Below are positions 43,216-52,692 of a stretch of 64,000 nt of DNA, piece after piece. How positions within the stretch are numbered: position 1 is the first letter of the stretch; every line of letters starts with the position of its first letter. The position numbers and the translations under genes were made by a program. Below the pieces are notes generated by a model. The model was not told where the DNA came from and searched no databases. It saw only the letters and a list, made by a program, of their open reading frames with translations. Source of the DNA: Glutamicibacter halophytocola (GTDB taxonomy: Bacteria; Actinomycetota; Actinomycetes; Actinomycetales; Micrococcaceae); contig NZ_CP012750.1 of the NCBI RefSeq assembly GCF_001302565.1, forward strand, positions 372,001 through 436,000. Direction: 5' to 3'.

Positions 43216-43230
43216 TAGTTTGGCTAACTA
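43216..43230. promoter_or_regulatory. Palindrome in the ferrochelatase promoter region
   Basis: TAGTT (43216-43220) and AACTA (43226-43230) around TGGCT, about 90 bases before the ferrochelatase start. Related to, but weaker than, the TAGTTG/CAACTA sites at 39413 and 58696. Confidence 0.3.
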
Positions 43231-43321
43231 CTTGCTAAGCTATATATCTGATGATGCTGTTGGCGGCCGGTCCCTGCGAGGATACTGTCGGCGCAGCAGT
43301 GGCTAAAAAGGAAAGCAGCAG

Positions 43322-44461
43322 ATGAAAACGACAGATAGTGATCCCCTCGCACCTTTCGACGCCGTAGTGCTGATGTCCTTCGGCGGCCCTGAGAAGCCCG
43401 AGGACGTTCTTCCATTTCTGCAAAATGTCACTCGGGGCAGGGGAATTCCGGACGAGCGCTTGGAAGAGGTCGGAGAGCATTACTACATGTTCGGAGGCAA
43501 GTCGCCGATCAACGAGCAAAACCAGGACTTGTGGCGAGCGCTTCAGCGTGAATTCGACTCTCGCGGGATCACGGTTCCCCTGCTATGGGGAAACCGCAAC
43601 TGGCACCCGTATCTGACCGACGTGGTCCGCAAGCAAGCGCGGGAGCATGGCGCTCGGAAGTTCTTGGCCATCGACACCTCCGCATATTCCTCATATTCCT
43701 CTTGCCGGCAATATCGGGAAGACTTCGCCGCTGTCGTGTCCACCTTGGAGGTCGAAGGGTTATCGGTGGAATTCGACAAGATCAGGCAGTACTACAACCA
43801 TCCGGGATTCGCGAAAGCCCAATTGGACTGCGTGCGCCGTGGCCTTGCCGAACTTGCGACGAGGGCAGGAAGCCTCGATGGGAAGCGCCACAAAATCCTC
43901 TACGTTACCCACTCGATTCCAACTTCCATGCAGGAATCTTCACAGCGATTCACGCCAGGATACGCACAGCAGCACGAGGAGCTGATTGCGTGGATCAGTG
44001 GCCAGCTGAATGAATCGGAGCAGCTGGACGCGGAGCTCGTGTACTGCTCCAGATCAGGGTCCCCGGCCACGCCATGGCTGGAACCCGATATCAACGACCG
44101 CTTGCGAGAGCTATCGCGCTCTGGGATCGAGGCGGTGCTAGCAGTTCCGCTCGGGTTCGTATCGGACCATATGGAGGTCAAATACGATCTGGACACCGAG
44201 GCGGCCCAAACGGCGCGCGAGGAGGGGCTCACGTTTCTGCGAGCTGAAAGCCTTGGCGTCTCGCCGATTTTTGCCAGCGGCTTGGTGGATCTCGCCATCG
44301 AACGGGCGGCGCAGGTCCGTGGAGAACAAATGGAATCGCAGGTTATTTCCGGCAGCACGCCGCTGGGGCCGGGCAGCGGCGCCTGCTCGATGAACTGCTG
44401 CGAAGGGCCCAAGAGCAAACGAGCCCTTCCCGCGTGGGCTACCGGAAGCATCCCTGGGTAG
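43322..44461 (+). CDS. cpfC: Ferrochelatase, coproporphyrin type
   Basis: 379 residues. Inserts Fe2+ into the porphyrin. In actinobacteria the substrate is coproporphyrin III. Opening VVLMSFGGPEKPEDVLPFL, the metal site His in YVTHSIPTSM, PWLEPDINDRL and the C-terminal pocket IEAVLAVPLGFVSDHMEVKYDLD are all in place. The C-terminal CSMNCC, plus an upstream cysteine, supplies the [2Fe-2S] ligands found in actinobacterial enzymes. The ATG follows GGAAAG. The gene stands alone here, away from other haem genes. A strong terminator sits after it. Confidence 0.94.
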   Translation: MKTTDSDPLAPFDAVVLMSFGGPEKPEDVLPFLQNVTRGRGIPDERLEEVGEHYYMFGGKSPINEQNQDLWRALQREFDSRGITVPLLWGNRNWHPYLTDVVRKQAREHGARKFLAIDTSAYSSYSSCRQYREDFAAVVSTLEVEGLSVEFDKIRQYYNHPGFAKAQLDCVRRGLAELATRAGSLDGKRHKILYVTHSIPTSMQESSQRFTPGYAQQHEELIAWISGQLNESEQLDAELVYCSRSGSPATPWLEPDINDRLRELSRSGIEAVLAVPLGFVSDHMEVKYDLDTEAAQTAREEGLTFLRAESLGVSPIFASGLVDLAIERAAQVRGEQMESQVISGSTPLGPGSGACSMNCCEGPKSKRALPAWATGSIPG

Positions 44462-44527
44462 CACTGTCGCTGGACGGGCGCCGTGCGCGATGGCGCACGG
44501 CAAAGTCCGACAGCCATCTGCTTAAAC

Positions 44528-44571
44528 GCCGCACCCCGCTGGTCTCGGAAGCGAGACCAGCGGGGTGCGGC
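44528..44571. terminator. Strong bidirectional terminator
   Basis: GCCGCACCCCGCTGGTCTCG and its complement around a short GAAG loop, about 20 pairs. Located between the ferrochelatase and citrate-transporter stops. Confidence 0.88.
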
Positions 44572-44599
44572 TGACGACAGACCGTTAGGCCTTTGGGCC

Positions 44600-46024
44600 T
44601 TAGCCCATGTGGATTGCGCCCAGCAGCACGCCCGAGACGAGCATGACCAGGGCTACCACCAACGCGCGCCACAGAACCTTCTTGTGGTGATCGCCCAAGT
44701 CCACGCGGGAGAGCGAAACCAGCAGCAGGATTGCTGGAACGAGCGGAGACTGCATGTGCACCGGCTGGCCGGTGATCGAGGCACGAGCCATGTCCACGGC
44801 CGGGACTCCGAAGTGCGCGCCGGCTTCGGTGAGCACTGGCAGGATGCCGAAGTAGAAGGCGTCGTTGCTCATGAGGAAGGTGGCCGGGATGGAGATCAAT
44901 CCGGTGATTACCGCCATGTATGGACCCAGGGAGTCGGGGATGATCGCGACCAGCCACTGGCTCATTGCATCAACCATTCCGGTGCCCGAGAGCACGCCGG
45001 TGAGAACCGCTGCGCCAAGAACCATGGAGACCACGGCGATGATTTCGCTGGAGTGGCCCGCAATCATCTTCACCTGGTCGGAGACCTTCGGGAAGTTCAC
45101 GACCAAGGCGATCGCGGTACCGACCATGAACAGGTAGGACAGCGGCAGCACGTCGACAACCAGCAGCACCATGATGGCTACGGTGAGCACCAAGTTGAAG
45201 TAGAAAGTCTTCGGGCGCAGGGTTTCGCGGTTCGGGTCGAGCACGGTGCCGTCCATGGTGGCAGGTTCCGAGCCATCTCCCTTGCGGGCAACTGCTTCCA
45301 GTACAGCCAGGTGGCCGCCGGAAGGCGCGGTGCCAGCCGGGGATTTGCCACCGGATGGCGAGGTGATGTTGCCGCCACCCATTTCAGTGCCCCACAGTTC
45401 GGGGCGTTCGCGCTGCAGGCGGCGGCGCTCGGAAACGCCCAGCTGCCAAGCGAACAGGCCGATAACGACCAGGGCGATACCCAGCGATGGGAGCATCGGG
45501 ACAAAGACGTCTGCGGCATCGACATGCAGCGCTGCGGCGGCACGGGCGGTTGGACCGCCCCAAGGGACGATGTTCAGCGTGCCGTTGGTCAAGCCGGCCA
45601 CGCAGGTCAGCACCACTGGGCTCATGCCCAGGCGCTGGTAGATCGGCAGCAAGGCCGCGGTGACCACGATGAAGGTGGTGGAGCCATCGCCATCCAGGGA
45701 GATGACCGCGGTGAGCAGCGAGGTGCCCAGAACGACCTTTGCCGGGTCATTGCCCACAAGTTTCTGGATGCCGGCGACCAGGCGGTCGAAGAGTCCAACA
45801 TCGATCATGATGCCGAAGTACATGATGGCGAACATCAGCAGGGCTGCGGTGCCGGACATGTCCTTGATGGCGTCCATGATCATGTCGCCCAGCCCGAAGC
45901 CTGCGCCGGTGAAGATCCCGAAGATGGTTGGGACGAGAATCAATGCCAAAAGTGGCGTCATGCGTTTGGTCATGATCAGCGCCATAAAGGTGGCGACCAT
46001 GAGGAATCCGAGTGCAACTAGCAT
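44600..46024 (-). CDS. CitMHS family citrate/metal symporter
   Basis: 474 residues with ~11-12 membrane helices. Proton-coupled uptake of citrate as a Mg2+, Ca2+ or other metal complex. The family signature SLDGDGSTTFIVVTAALLPIY, VAGLTNGTLNIVPWGGPTAR and the C-terminal FLMSNDAFYFGILPVL are clear. A Gly/Pro/Ser-rich cytoplasmic loop (MGGGNITSPSGGKSPAG) divides the halves. The ATG at 46024 follows GGAGG. Longer starts at 46039 and 46066 are less well placed. Divergent from a CitA/CitB-like two-component system, which likely induces it with citrate. Confidence 0.93.
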   Translation of the reverse strand: MLVALGFLMVATFMALIMTKRMTPLLALILVPTIFGIFTGAGFGLGDMIMDAIKDMSGTAALLMFAIMYFGIMIDVGLFDRLVAGIQKLVGNDPAKVVLGTSLLTAVISLDGDGSTTFIVVTAALLPIYQRLGMSPVVLTCVAGLTNGTLNIVPWGGPTARAAAALHVDAADVFVPMLPSLGIALVVIGLFAWQLGVSERRRLQRERPELWGTEMGGGNITSPSGGKSPAGTAPSGGHLAVLEAVARKGDGSEPATMDGTVLDPNRETLRPKTFYFNLVLTVAIMVLLVVDVLPLSYLFMVGTAIALVVNFPKVSDQVKMIAGHSSEIIAVVSMVLGAAVLTGVLSGTGMVDAMSQWLVAIIPDSLGPYMAVITGLISIPATFLMSNDAFYFGILPVLTEAGAHFGVPAVDMARASITGQPVHMQSPLVPAILLLVSLSRVDLGDHHKKVLWRALVVALVMLVSGVLLGAIHMG

Positions 46025-46198
46025 TGCCCCGACCTCCATTTCGGTGAGTGTACGTCGTTGTGTCACCCAATAACTTCAGGGCACCTATTCAAAGTACGTG
46101 GCGGGGCTCACGTTGCGCCCCTTGTGCTGATTATTGAAGGCTTAAGTTCATTGCCATCTTTTTGCTCTTTAAAATCGCGTTGCCCGGGGAGTGCGTCT

Positions 46199-47905
46199 AT
46201 GCTGGGTGGCATGTTCCGTTCTGGCCCGCGCTCGAGGCATTTCGCATCGCGCATCATGCGTTTGCAGTTCCTCGTCGTTGGCGTGCTGATCGTGCTGGTC
46301 ACCGCCGGAACCCTGTATTCCAGCTATGACCGTGTCTTTTCGCGCGCCGAAGATACCTCGCTGACCATCGCCCGATCCGTGGCGGTGCTTCCAGAGGTCA
46401 TCGACGAAGTGACCCGATATGCAGCCATGGAAGAACTTGACGAGAAGAAGCTCGCCAACGGAAAGCTGCAGCAGCTGGCCAACGCCATACTTGAGCAGAA
46501 GCAAGCGTACTTCGTGGTGATCACCGAAGACCGGGGTCTGCGGCTGAGCCACCCGAATCCCGCGGAAATTGGACAGATGGTTTCCACCGACCCGGTGGCC
46601 CTGGACGGGATCGAAGCGGTGTCAAGGGAGCATGGAACCCTGGGTGAATCGGTGCGCGCCAAAGTCCCCATCCGTGGCTCGTCGGGCCAGGTGATCGGAG
46701 AGGTTTCGGTCGGTGTGACCACGCAGTCGCTGACCGGTGCCCTGCTGGAATCCTTTAGCTGGATTGCGCTCTTTGCGCTCTTGGCTGCCGGGTTGGCCAC
46801 TGTGGCCGGACGAGTAACCGTGCGCCGGCTGAAACGCCAGACTTTGGGACTTGAACCGACCGAAATTGCCCAGCTGGTTCGTGACCAGCAGGCAGTGCTC
46901 TACGGCGTCACCGAAGGCGTCATGGGCATCGGTTCCGACGGGCGGATTACCGTGCGCAACAAGGCCGCTCGTATGCTTTTGGGCCTGCCGCACCGCACCG
47001 AACTGGAAGACGTGGTCGGGAGGCATTTTGAATCCGCCGGCCTGGACCGGCGCCTGGTCAAGGCCATCAAGGAACGGGACCGGGCTCCGGTGCGCCTGGA
47101 AGCCAACGGCCATTCCCTGATCGCCCGGGTGAATGAAGTGAACCGCGACGGGCTCGACCTTGGCCAGGTGGTATTGCTGCACGATGTGACCACCATCGAG
47201 GCGCTGGGCACCAAGCTGGATGCCGTCCAGGACATGGCAGATGCCCTGCGCGCCCAGCGCCACGAATTCGCCAACCGCATGCACGCGGTGCTCGGATTGA
47301 TTGACTTGGGAAAAATCGAACAGGCCGAAGCCTATTTGCGCGAGGTCATGGAAACCGGGCCGAAAATCGCCCAGGTGCCCGGGCTGGAAGCGATCCAGGA
47401 CGCCTACCTATCGGCGTTCATCTCGGCCAAGGCGGTCCGTGCCCACGAGCAGGGGATCGAACTGCGGGTGTCGAGCCAGTCGATGCTCTTCGGGCAGATC
47501 GCCTCGGCCCATGATGCCCAGGATGCAACCGCGGTGCTCGGCAATCTTCTGGATAACGCCTTTACCGCCGCCTTGCGGGGCCACGGGAAACCGTGGGTGG
47601 AAATCGATCTGCTCTCCCAAGCTGCCACACTGCATATTGCTGTAGCTGATTCCGGACCGGGCATCACCACCACCGAGGACATTTTTGCCCGGGACGTCAG
47701 CACCGGTTCCCATCTGGGCAATGATCATGGACGCGGGGTTGGCTTGCCACTGATCAAGCGCTTGGCCCAAGCCCGCAGCGGGGACGTCTGGATTGCCGAT
47801 CCGGGCACCGGAACAGAAGGCGCGGTATTTGCCGCCCGATTGCCAGCGGTGCTGGTTGAACCAGCCACCCCAGAGAACAACGAGAATGAAGGAGCGCAGC
47901 CATGA
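46199..47905 (+). CDS. CitA/DcuS-like sensor histidine kinase
   Basis: 568 residues. Membrane sensor for citrate or a related di/tricarboxylate. The first helix (LQFLVVGVLIVLVTAGTLY) and the second (SWIALFALLAAGLATVAG) border a ~150-residue external PAS-type sensor domain with SYDRVFSRAEDTSL and LRLSHPNPAEIGQMV. Then a cytoplasmic PAS (VLYGVTEGVMGIGSDGRI), the phosphoacceptor His in RAQRHEFANRMHAVLGLIDLG (SpoOB-type) and an ATP domain with LLDNAFTAAL, DSGPGI and GRGVGLPLI. GGGGAG ribosome binding site 7 bases from the ATG. It overlaps the response regulator by four bases. Confidence 0.93.
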   Translation: MLGGMFRSGPRSRHFASRIMRLQFLVVGVLIVLVTAGTLYSSYDRVFSRAEDTSLTIARSVAVLPEVIDEVTRYAAMEELDEKKLANGKLQQLANAILEQKQAYFVVITEDRGLRLSHPNPAEIGQMVSTDPVALDGIEAVSREHGTLGESVRAKVPIRGSSGQVIGEVSVGVTTQSLTGALLESFSWIALFALLAAGLATVAGRVTVRRLKRQTLGLEPTEIAQLVRDQQAVLYGVTEGVMGIGSDGRITVRNKAARMLLGLPHRTELEDVVGRHFESAGLDRRLVKAIKERDRAPVRLEANGHSLIARVNEVNRDGLDLGQVVLLHDVTTIEALGTKLDAVQDMADALRAQRHEFANRMHAVLGLIDLGKIEQAEAYLREVMETGPKIAQVPGLEAIQDAYLSAFISAKAVRAHEQGIELRVSSQSMLFGQIASAHDAQDATAVLGNLLDNAFTAALRGHGKPWVEIDLLSQAATLHIAVADSGPGITTTEDIFARDVSTGSHLGNDHGRGVGLPLIKRLAQARSGDVWIADPGTGTEGAVFAARLPAVLVEPATPENNENEGAQP

Positions 47906-48573
47906 GCGACAGCGCCAATGGAAACTACCAGGTCATGATCGTCGACGATGACTTTCGCGTGGGTGCCCTCCACGCAGACATGGTCAATTCCATTCCGGGT
48001 TTCCAAGCCCTGGAGCCAGTGCAGGATCCGCGCATGGTGCCCAAGCTCGTCGCCACGCTAAAGCCTGACCTGTTGCTGCTGGACCTGTACCTGCCTCATG
48101 TCAGCGGCATCGAGCTGCTGCGTGAACTGGACGTGGATGCCATCATGATTTCGGCTGCCACCGAGCCGAAGAATATCTCCAAGGCTATTCGGCACGGGGC
48201 GCTGGCATTTATCATCAAGCCTTTCGACGCAAAAACACTCAGCGCCAAGCTCAAGGGGTGGGCTCGCTATCGGCGGCAGCTCAGCGGCACGGCTGAATTC
48301 AATCAGCAGGGAGTCGAACGGCTCTTCCGCTCCTTGCAGGGCAGTGAAGAGGCTGCTCCGGCGGCCGGTGCCGCGCCTACCGAACAGGCAGTGCTCAACT
48401 GTGTCAAGGAAGCTTCGGAGCCGATGAGTGTCGCCGAAGTGGCGGAAGCTGTCGGCGTGGCGCGAGCCACGGCCCAGCGTTATCTGGCGGCTCTGGTGGC
48501 CAACGAGTCATTGGAACTACAGCTGGGCTACGGGACCCGCGGTCGTCCAGAGCACCGCTACGTGGCACGCTAG
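47902..48573 (+). CDS. CitB/DcuR-like response regulator
   Basis: 223 residues. Receiver domain with acidic pocket VDDDF, phosphoacceptor Asp in LLLLDLYLPHVSG and the conserved Lys in FIIKPFDAK. A linker is followed by a C-terminal helix-turn-helix (MSVAEVAEAVGVARATAQRYLAAL) as in the CitB family. The ATGA overlap with the kinase gene shows coupled expression. Expected target: the divergent transporter promoter at 46025-46198. Confidence 0.94.
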   Translation: MSDSANGNYQVMIVDDDFRVGALHADMVNSIPGFQALEPVQDPRMVPKLVATLKPDLLLLDLYLPHVSGIELLRELDVDAIMISAATEPKNISKAIRHGALAFIIKPFDAKTLSAKLKGWARYRRQLSGTAEFNQQGVERLFRSLQGSEEAAPAAGAAPTEQAVLNCVKEASEPMSVAEVAEAVGVARATAQRYLAALVANESLELQLGYGTRGRPEHRYVAR

Positions 48574-48583
48574 GCAACCTGAT

Positions 48584-49339
48584 TCAGGTGGCGTCCCAGA
48601 TCTTTCGGTAGAAGGCGATTTTTTCTTCATTTGCTTCCATTCCGTAACCGGCATATACCAGATGTTCGTAGCCGGGACCGTAGTTCCATTCGGTGCTCCA
48701 GGCCGCGATGGCAAGATCTGCCCACCTGTCGGCGATGCCCAATTTGCCCATGTCAACGTGTCCCAAGAAGCCGCCGTTCGCATCCAGCTGCGTGTTGGGA
48801 AGGCAGGCATCGCCGTGGCAGACCACGGCGTCAAGGGGCGGCGCTTCGGCGAGCAGCTCGGATTGCTGGCTTAATGGCAGGGAAGCGATGCGTGAGGATA
48901 AATCCCAGCTGAAGGGGCACTGCCTTGCTGGCAGCCGATCGTGCAGGTGCCGAAGTCCTTGGCCGAGGGCGTGGGCTGAACGCTCGGGATTGCTTTTGCC
49001 CAGTTCGCTCACGGCGCTGTACCCGGGCAGCGCCGCGGTGAGCAGCAGCTGGCCTTCAGGGTACTGCTCAACTGAAAGCACTGCCGGCACGTTGATGAAC
49101 TTCCCTGCCCACTTCATGCGGCGGGCCTCGGATTCCAGATCGATCTCCGCGTCCACCGGTTGCCCCGGCGACCATTTCGCATAGCGGCTGTCCAGTCCGT
49201 GCCCAATCCGGTAAGTGGATCCTCCCAGGGCGTTGAGCCACACTCCTTTCACCGCATGGGTGCCGGCCACGTCACGCACAGCTTCCGGAATCGGGAATCC
49301 GGCAGGGGGAGAACCCGAGATGACTCGTTCATCGCTCAT
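48584..49339 (-). CDS. APH(3')-like aminoglycoside phosphotransferase
   Basis: 251 residues, a protein-kinase-like small-molecule kinase. The catalytic loop VCHGDACLPNTQLDANGGFLG and the following HVDMGKLGIADRWADLA match the APH(3') group closely (HGDxxxxN and metal-binding VD). An N-lobe ATP site is visible around GGSTYRIGHGLDSRYAKW. The length is close to the ~260 typical. Whether it gives kanamycin-type resistance or acts on another sugar cannot be told. The start at 49339 (MSDERVI) is chosen because upstream residues do not fit the family. It converges on the response regulator gene (10 bases apart). Confidence 0.88.
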   Translation of the reverse strand: MSDERVISGSPPAGFPIPEAVRDVAGTHAVKGVWLNALGGSTYRIGHGLDSRYAKWSPGQPVDAEIDLESEARRMKWAGKFINVPAVLSVEQYPEGQLLLTAALPGYSAVSELGKSNPERSAHALGQGLRHLHDRLPARQCPFSWDLSSRIASLPLSQQSELLAEAPPLDAVVCHGDACLPNTQLDANGGFLGHVDMGKLGIADRWADLAIAAWSTEWNYGPGYEHLVYAGYGMEANEEKIAFYRKIWDAT

Positions 49340-49454
49340 TGAACCAGCTTGCCAGCAGGCGACAAGGAAGCCCTGCATCTTAATCTGCCAGGTTTTTCTT
49401 CGTGTTCACCTTGGTGCCATAAATTGGCTAGGCTGACGCACCACAGTTAGTGCC

Positions 49455-51065
49455 ATGACTAATGTTTCGCGACGAAATTTATTGACCGGTGCCTTGGGCG
49501 CAGGAGCCCTGGGCCTCGTTGGCCCCACCGGTGCCGCATTGGCCTCTGGTGCTCCACGCTTGGTCCGTTCGCGTTTGGGATTAACCAGCGGCTTCTCCAT
49601 GGGCGACGTTTCCACCAACAGCGCGGTGCTCTGGGCCCGCAGTTCTGGTGAAGGCCGAGTGCGCGCGCAGCTGCGTGCCGTGGATGAAGCTGGCCAGATT
49701 ATTCGTGGACGCGGATCCTTTATTCGCACATTGAGAGGTGCCCAGGCTACCGAGGGCAGCGACTTCACCGCCAAAATCAACGCTGCCCATCTGCCCGCCG
49801 GAACACGATTCTCGGTCAGCATCGGTTTTGAAGATGAGAACGGAACCCTCGGCGAAACCCAGCAGGGATGGTTCAGCACTGCGCCGTCGGGAACCGGTCG
49901 CCGCAACCATGAGGCTGAGCGAGCGCAAAGTTTTGTCTGGTCCGGAGATACGGCCGGCCAGGGCTGGGGCATCAATGAAGAAATCGGCGGCATGCGCGCC
50001 TATGCCGCGATGCATGCCACCAAGCCTGACTTCTTTGTGCACAGCGGTGACACGATCTACGCTGACGGACCGATCCTTGCCGAGGTCGAAGAAGCGGATG
50101 GCCAGATATGGCGCAACCTGGTGACCGAGGAAGTTTCCAAGGTCGCCGAAACTCTGGCGGAATATCGTGGACGCCACCGCTACAACATGATGGATGCCAA
50201 TGTCCGCGCGATGTATGCCGAAGTTCCAGTCATCGCCCAGTGGGACGACCACGAAACCCACAACAACTGGTGGCCGGGCGAAACCATCACCGATGAGCGC
50301 TACACCGTGCGCGACATCAATACCCTGGCGGCCCGTGGCCGCCAAGCATGGCAGGAATACCAGCCCATCGCCGATCCGCGGGCGATGAGTGGCGGCACTG
50401 GTTTTGAAGCGGCGCGTATCTACCGCAAGATTTCCCGCGGTCCTGCCTTGGACTTGTTCGCATTGGATATGCGCACTTTCAAGTCCGAAAACACGGACGG
50501 CAAGGAGTCCAAGGAAACCGCGATCCTCGGTGAAGAGCAGCTGGACTGGCTCGTTGATGGGTTGAGCCAGTCCAAGTCCACTTGGAAAGTCATTCTCAAT
50601 GATCTGCCGCTAGGCATCATCGTCCCCGATGGCAACGCGCAGGAATCCATTTCCAACGCTGACCACGGTGCCCCGCTGGGCCGCGAACTTGAATTGGCGC
50701 GACTGCTCAAGGCCATCAAGGACCGCGGCATCAAGAACGTCGTTTTCCTGACTGCCGATGTGCACTACTGCGCGGCGCACCACTACTCGCCAGAACGAGC
50801 AGCGTTCAGCGACTTCAACGAGTTCTGGGAGTTTGTTGCGGGCCCGGTCAATGCTGGATCCTTTGGTCCCAATGAGATGGACGGAACCTTCGGGCCGCGG
50901 GTGGATTTTGCCTTGGCGGGCACGATTGCCAACCAGTCCCCGCGCGATGGCAAGAGCCAGTTCTTCGGGCATGTGGATCTTGATGAGCAGGATATGTTTA
51001 CCGTCAGCCTGCGCAACGCACTGGGCGAAACGGTCTATTCCAAGACTCTGGAACCGGCAAAATAA
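49455..51065 (+). CDS. phoD: PhoD-family alkaline phosphatase, Tat-exported
   Basis: 536 residues. Secreted phosphodiesterase/monoesterase that frees phosphate from organic esters using Fe3+ and Ca2+. The Tat signal is SRRNLLTGALGAGALG with cleavage near ALASG. An Ig-like N-terminal domain (GFSMGDVSTNSAVLWARSS) precedes the phosphatase core with HSGDTIYADGP, WDDHETHNNWWPGE and LTADVHYCAAHHYSPE as metal ligands. It starts shortly after a short leader with a weak ribosome binding site. With the wall-anchored nucleotidase at 16928 it suggests phosphate scavenging. Confidence 0.94.
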   Translation: MTNVSRRNLLTGALGAGALGLVGPTGAALASGAPRLVRSRLGLTSGFSMGDVSTNSAVLWARSSGEGRVRAQLRAVDEAGQIIRGRGSFIRTLRGAQATEGSDFTAKINAAHLPAGTRFSVSIGFEDENGTLGETQQGWFSTAPSGTGRRNHEAERAQSFVWSGDTAGQGWGINEEIGGMRAYAAMHATKPDFFVHSGDTIYADGPILAEVEEADGQIWRNLVTEEVSKVAETLAEYRGRHRYNMMDANVRAMYAEVPVIAQWDDHETHNNWWPGETITDERYTVRDINTLAARGRQAWQEYQPIADPRAMSGGTGFEAARIYRKISRGPALDLFALDMRTFKSENTDGKESKETAILGEEQLDWLVDGLSQSKSTWKVILNDLPLGIIVPDGNAQESISNADHGAPLGRELELARLLKAIKDRGIKNVVFLTADVHYCAAHHYSPERAAFSDFNEFWEFVAGPVNAGSFGPNEMDGTFGPRVDFALAGTIANQSPRDGKSQFFGHVDLDEQDMFTVSLRNALGETVYSKTLEPAK

Positions 51066-51087
51066 GCCTATTCTGACAGGCTAAAAA

Positions 51088-51102
51088 AGATCAGGCCTGC
51101 GG
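51088..51102 (+). repeat. 15-bp inverted repeat, left edge of AT-rich island
   Basis: AGATCAGGCCTGCGG. An exact inverted copy lies at 54294-54308. The left copy is 23 bases after the phoD stop and the right copy 17 bases after the lysC stop, so the pair brackets the island. The inner 8 bases, CAGGCCTG, are themselves palindromic. Confidence 0.5.
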
Positions 51103-51753
51103 TGCTGGCAATCTTGTGGGAGGGCTCTAGAGAGGGGCTTCGAAACTATGAATTATGGCATGCAACTGACGCAGGAATCTTGCTCAGATGGAATCTGAAT
51201 GAGTCGCTCTAGAGAGCACTGAGCGATTTAGGAGGTCAGTCCAGTTGGCCCGCATGATTGCTGAATTCGAGAGAGCATTCGAACGAGTTGGGTGACTTTG
51301 CTGGGTCTCCCAATCAACAGAGCTAACGTTAGACTTTCTAAACCACGAATGACTTATGCTTTGCCATCGCATAAGTATCCAATAGTAGTGGGTTTCTCGT
51401 AAGCTTCGTATCGTCGGCCTGAGAAGTAGGTTGGATTGGACATTAAATTTTGAATCGTGTGGATGTAGCTCGGCAGGCTTTTCTGCAGCGAGACGACGAC
51501 TGCACTGGCCATGGTCGACGGAAGAAGTAAGCTTTCGGATGTCACGGCTAAAATTCTGGCGTCATTTCCTCCGTACTAACAATTTGATAACGCGGATGTA
51601 TAAAGTGGAATTATTAGTTATGATTGAGTTCGATGCCTCTAAAACAGAGCGCATTATTCAACTTGTCTATTCGAGCCTCTAGTCTGAAACCGACACTCGC
51701 ACTCGCGGTTACGAGCTGAAGTCGAAGCAGACCACCTATTGAAAGAGGACTTG
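51103..51753. other. Non-coding start of the accessory island
   Basis: About 650 bases, visibly AT-richer than the flanking genes, with many short broken frames on both strands and no gene I can support. The last 60 bases before 51754 presumably hold the promoter of the secreted-protein gene. Confidence 0.5.
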
Positions 51754-52692
51754 TTGAAAGGACTAAAAGCGATATTCGTCTACGGACTAGCTTTGTCACT
51801 AACCTTGGTCGCAATGCCTTCATTTGCGGCACAAGATGTAGCTATGAATTTAGAAGATGCGGCGGCTGTTTCGATCACTTCGCCGGTTAAACCGGGCCCT
51901 GCAGCCGGCGTCACGCTGCCTCCAAAGACGATCACATTGTCAAATGGCGCAGTTGTACCGTTTAATGCAGACGTCCGCACAGGCTCTGAAGAGGAAGCCT
52001 TCCGCAGAGAATTGTCACTGCTGGTTACTTTAGATCAGCTAACTCCGGAAAAGATGAAAGTGATGGGGCTTTCGGAGCCAGAGGAAACCCTTCCAAAAAT
52101 TCCTGTGACGGCAAAACCTAGCGAGCTACTTCTTAACGTTGCTCAACCGGCAGCTATTGGATGCCGTGTCACGAAGCCGTCGTCGAGCGCGGGCGACATG
52201 AATGTTTCTCGCCCCCAGATCGTGAAGTCTGGAACAAAAATTTATGCGTACGCTCGATACAACTGGAAGAACGCCCCTTTTTCGGAGTGCCCACGTAACC
52301 AGGCTCAGATCGGCGGACCTGACGGACTGGCAATTACTTTCAATCGCGCTGTGACCAATAAGGGGGTCTCCTTTGTTGGTTGCAACAGCTATAACAAGTG
52401 CGGAAAAACTGGATGGCTGGAAACGAACAGTCACTACGGTGCGGGTTGGGCATTCCAGGATTGGGGCTACGGTGCCCTTTACGGGCACGGTCCAACTTAT
52501 AAGGGAACCTTGACATATACACTAACCACGAGTTCGACTAAATGCCTTCAAGCATTTGCGAAATATGGCCACTCTTGGAACTCCACGAAGTTGACTGGTT
52601 TTAGTATAGGTAAGTCTTCAATTGGAATCTCATGGAATACGAGCAAAAGCCTGTGGCAGAAATCAAGTCAAGCCGGGTCATATCGATGCTAG
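51754..52692 (+). CDS. Secreted six-cysteine protein of unknown function
   Basis: 312 residues from the TTG at 51754, which has AAGAGGA just upstream. An in-frame TTG at 51739 is an alternative. The signal peptide is clear (IFVYGLALSLTLVAMPSFAA). A ~115-residue low-complexity segment rich in Pro, Glu and Thr follows. The C-terminal half, from GCRVTKP, is rich in Gly, Tyr, Ser and Trp and has six cysteines, the last being the final residue (SYRC), so three disulfides are likely. It has no metal or catalytic motif I recognise. Codon use is AT-richer than the neighbours, which suggests transfer. It overlaps the next gene by 7 bases. A toxin, bacteriocin-like or adhesion role is possible but unproven. 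Confidence 0.8.
   Translation: MKGLKAIFVYGLALSLTLVAMPSFAAQDVAMNLEDAAAVSITSPVKPGPAAGVTLPPKTITLSNGAVVPFNADVRTGSEEEAFRRELSLLVTLDQLTPEKMKVMGLSEPEETLPKIPVTAKPSELLLNVAQPAAIGCRVTKPSSSAGDMNVSRPQIVKSGTKIYAYARYNWKNAPFSECPRNQAQIGGPDGLAITFNRAVTNKGVSFVGCNSYNKCGKTGWLETNSHYGAGWAFQDWGYGALYGHGPTYKGTLTYTLTTSSTKCLQAFAKYGHSWNSTKLTGFSIGKSSIGISWNTSKSLWQKSSQAGSYRC

Noticed and set aside
51065..51082. AGCCT/AGGCT stem after phoD followed by AAAAAA
   Set aside because: Only five pairs, and the A run is on the wrong strand for terminating phoD.
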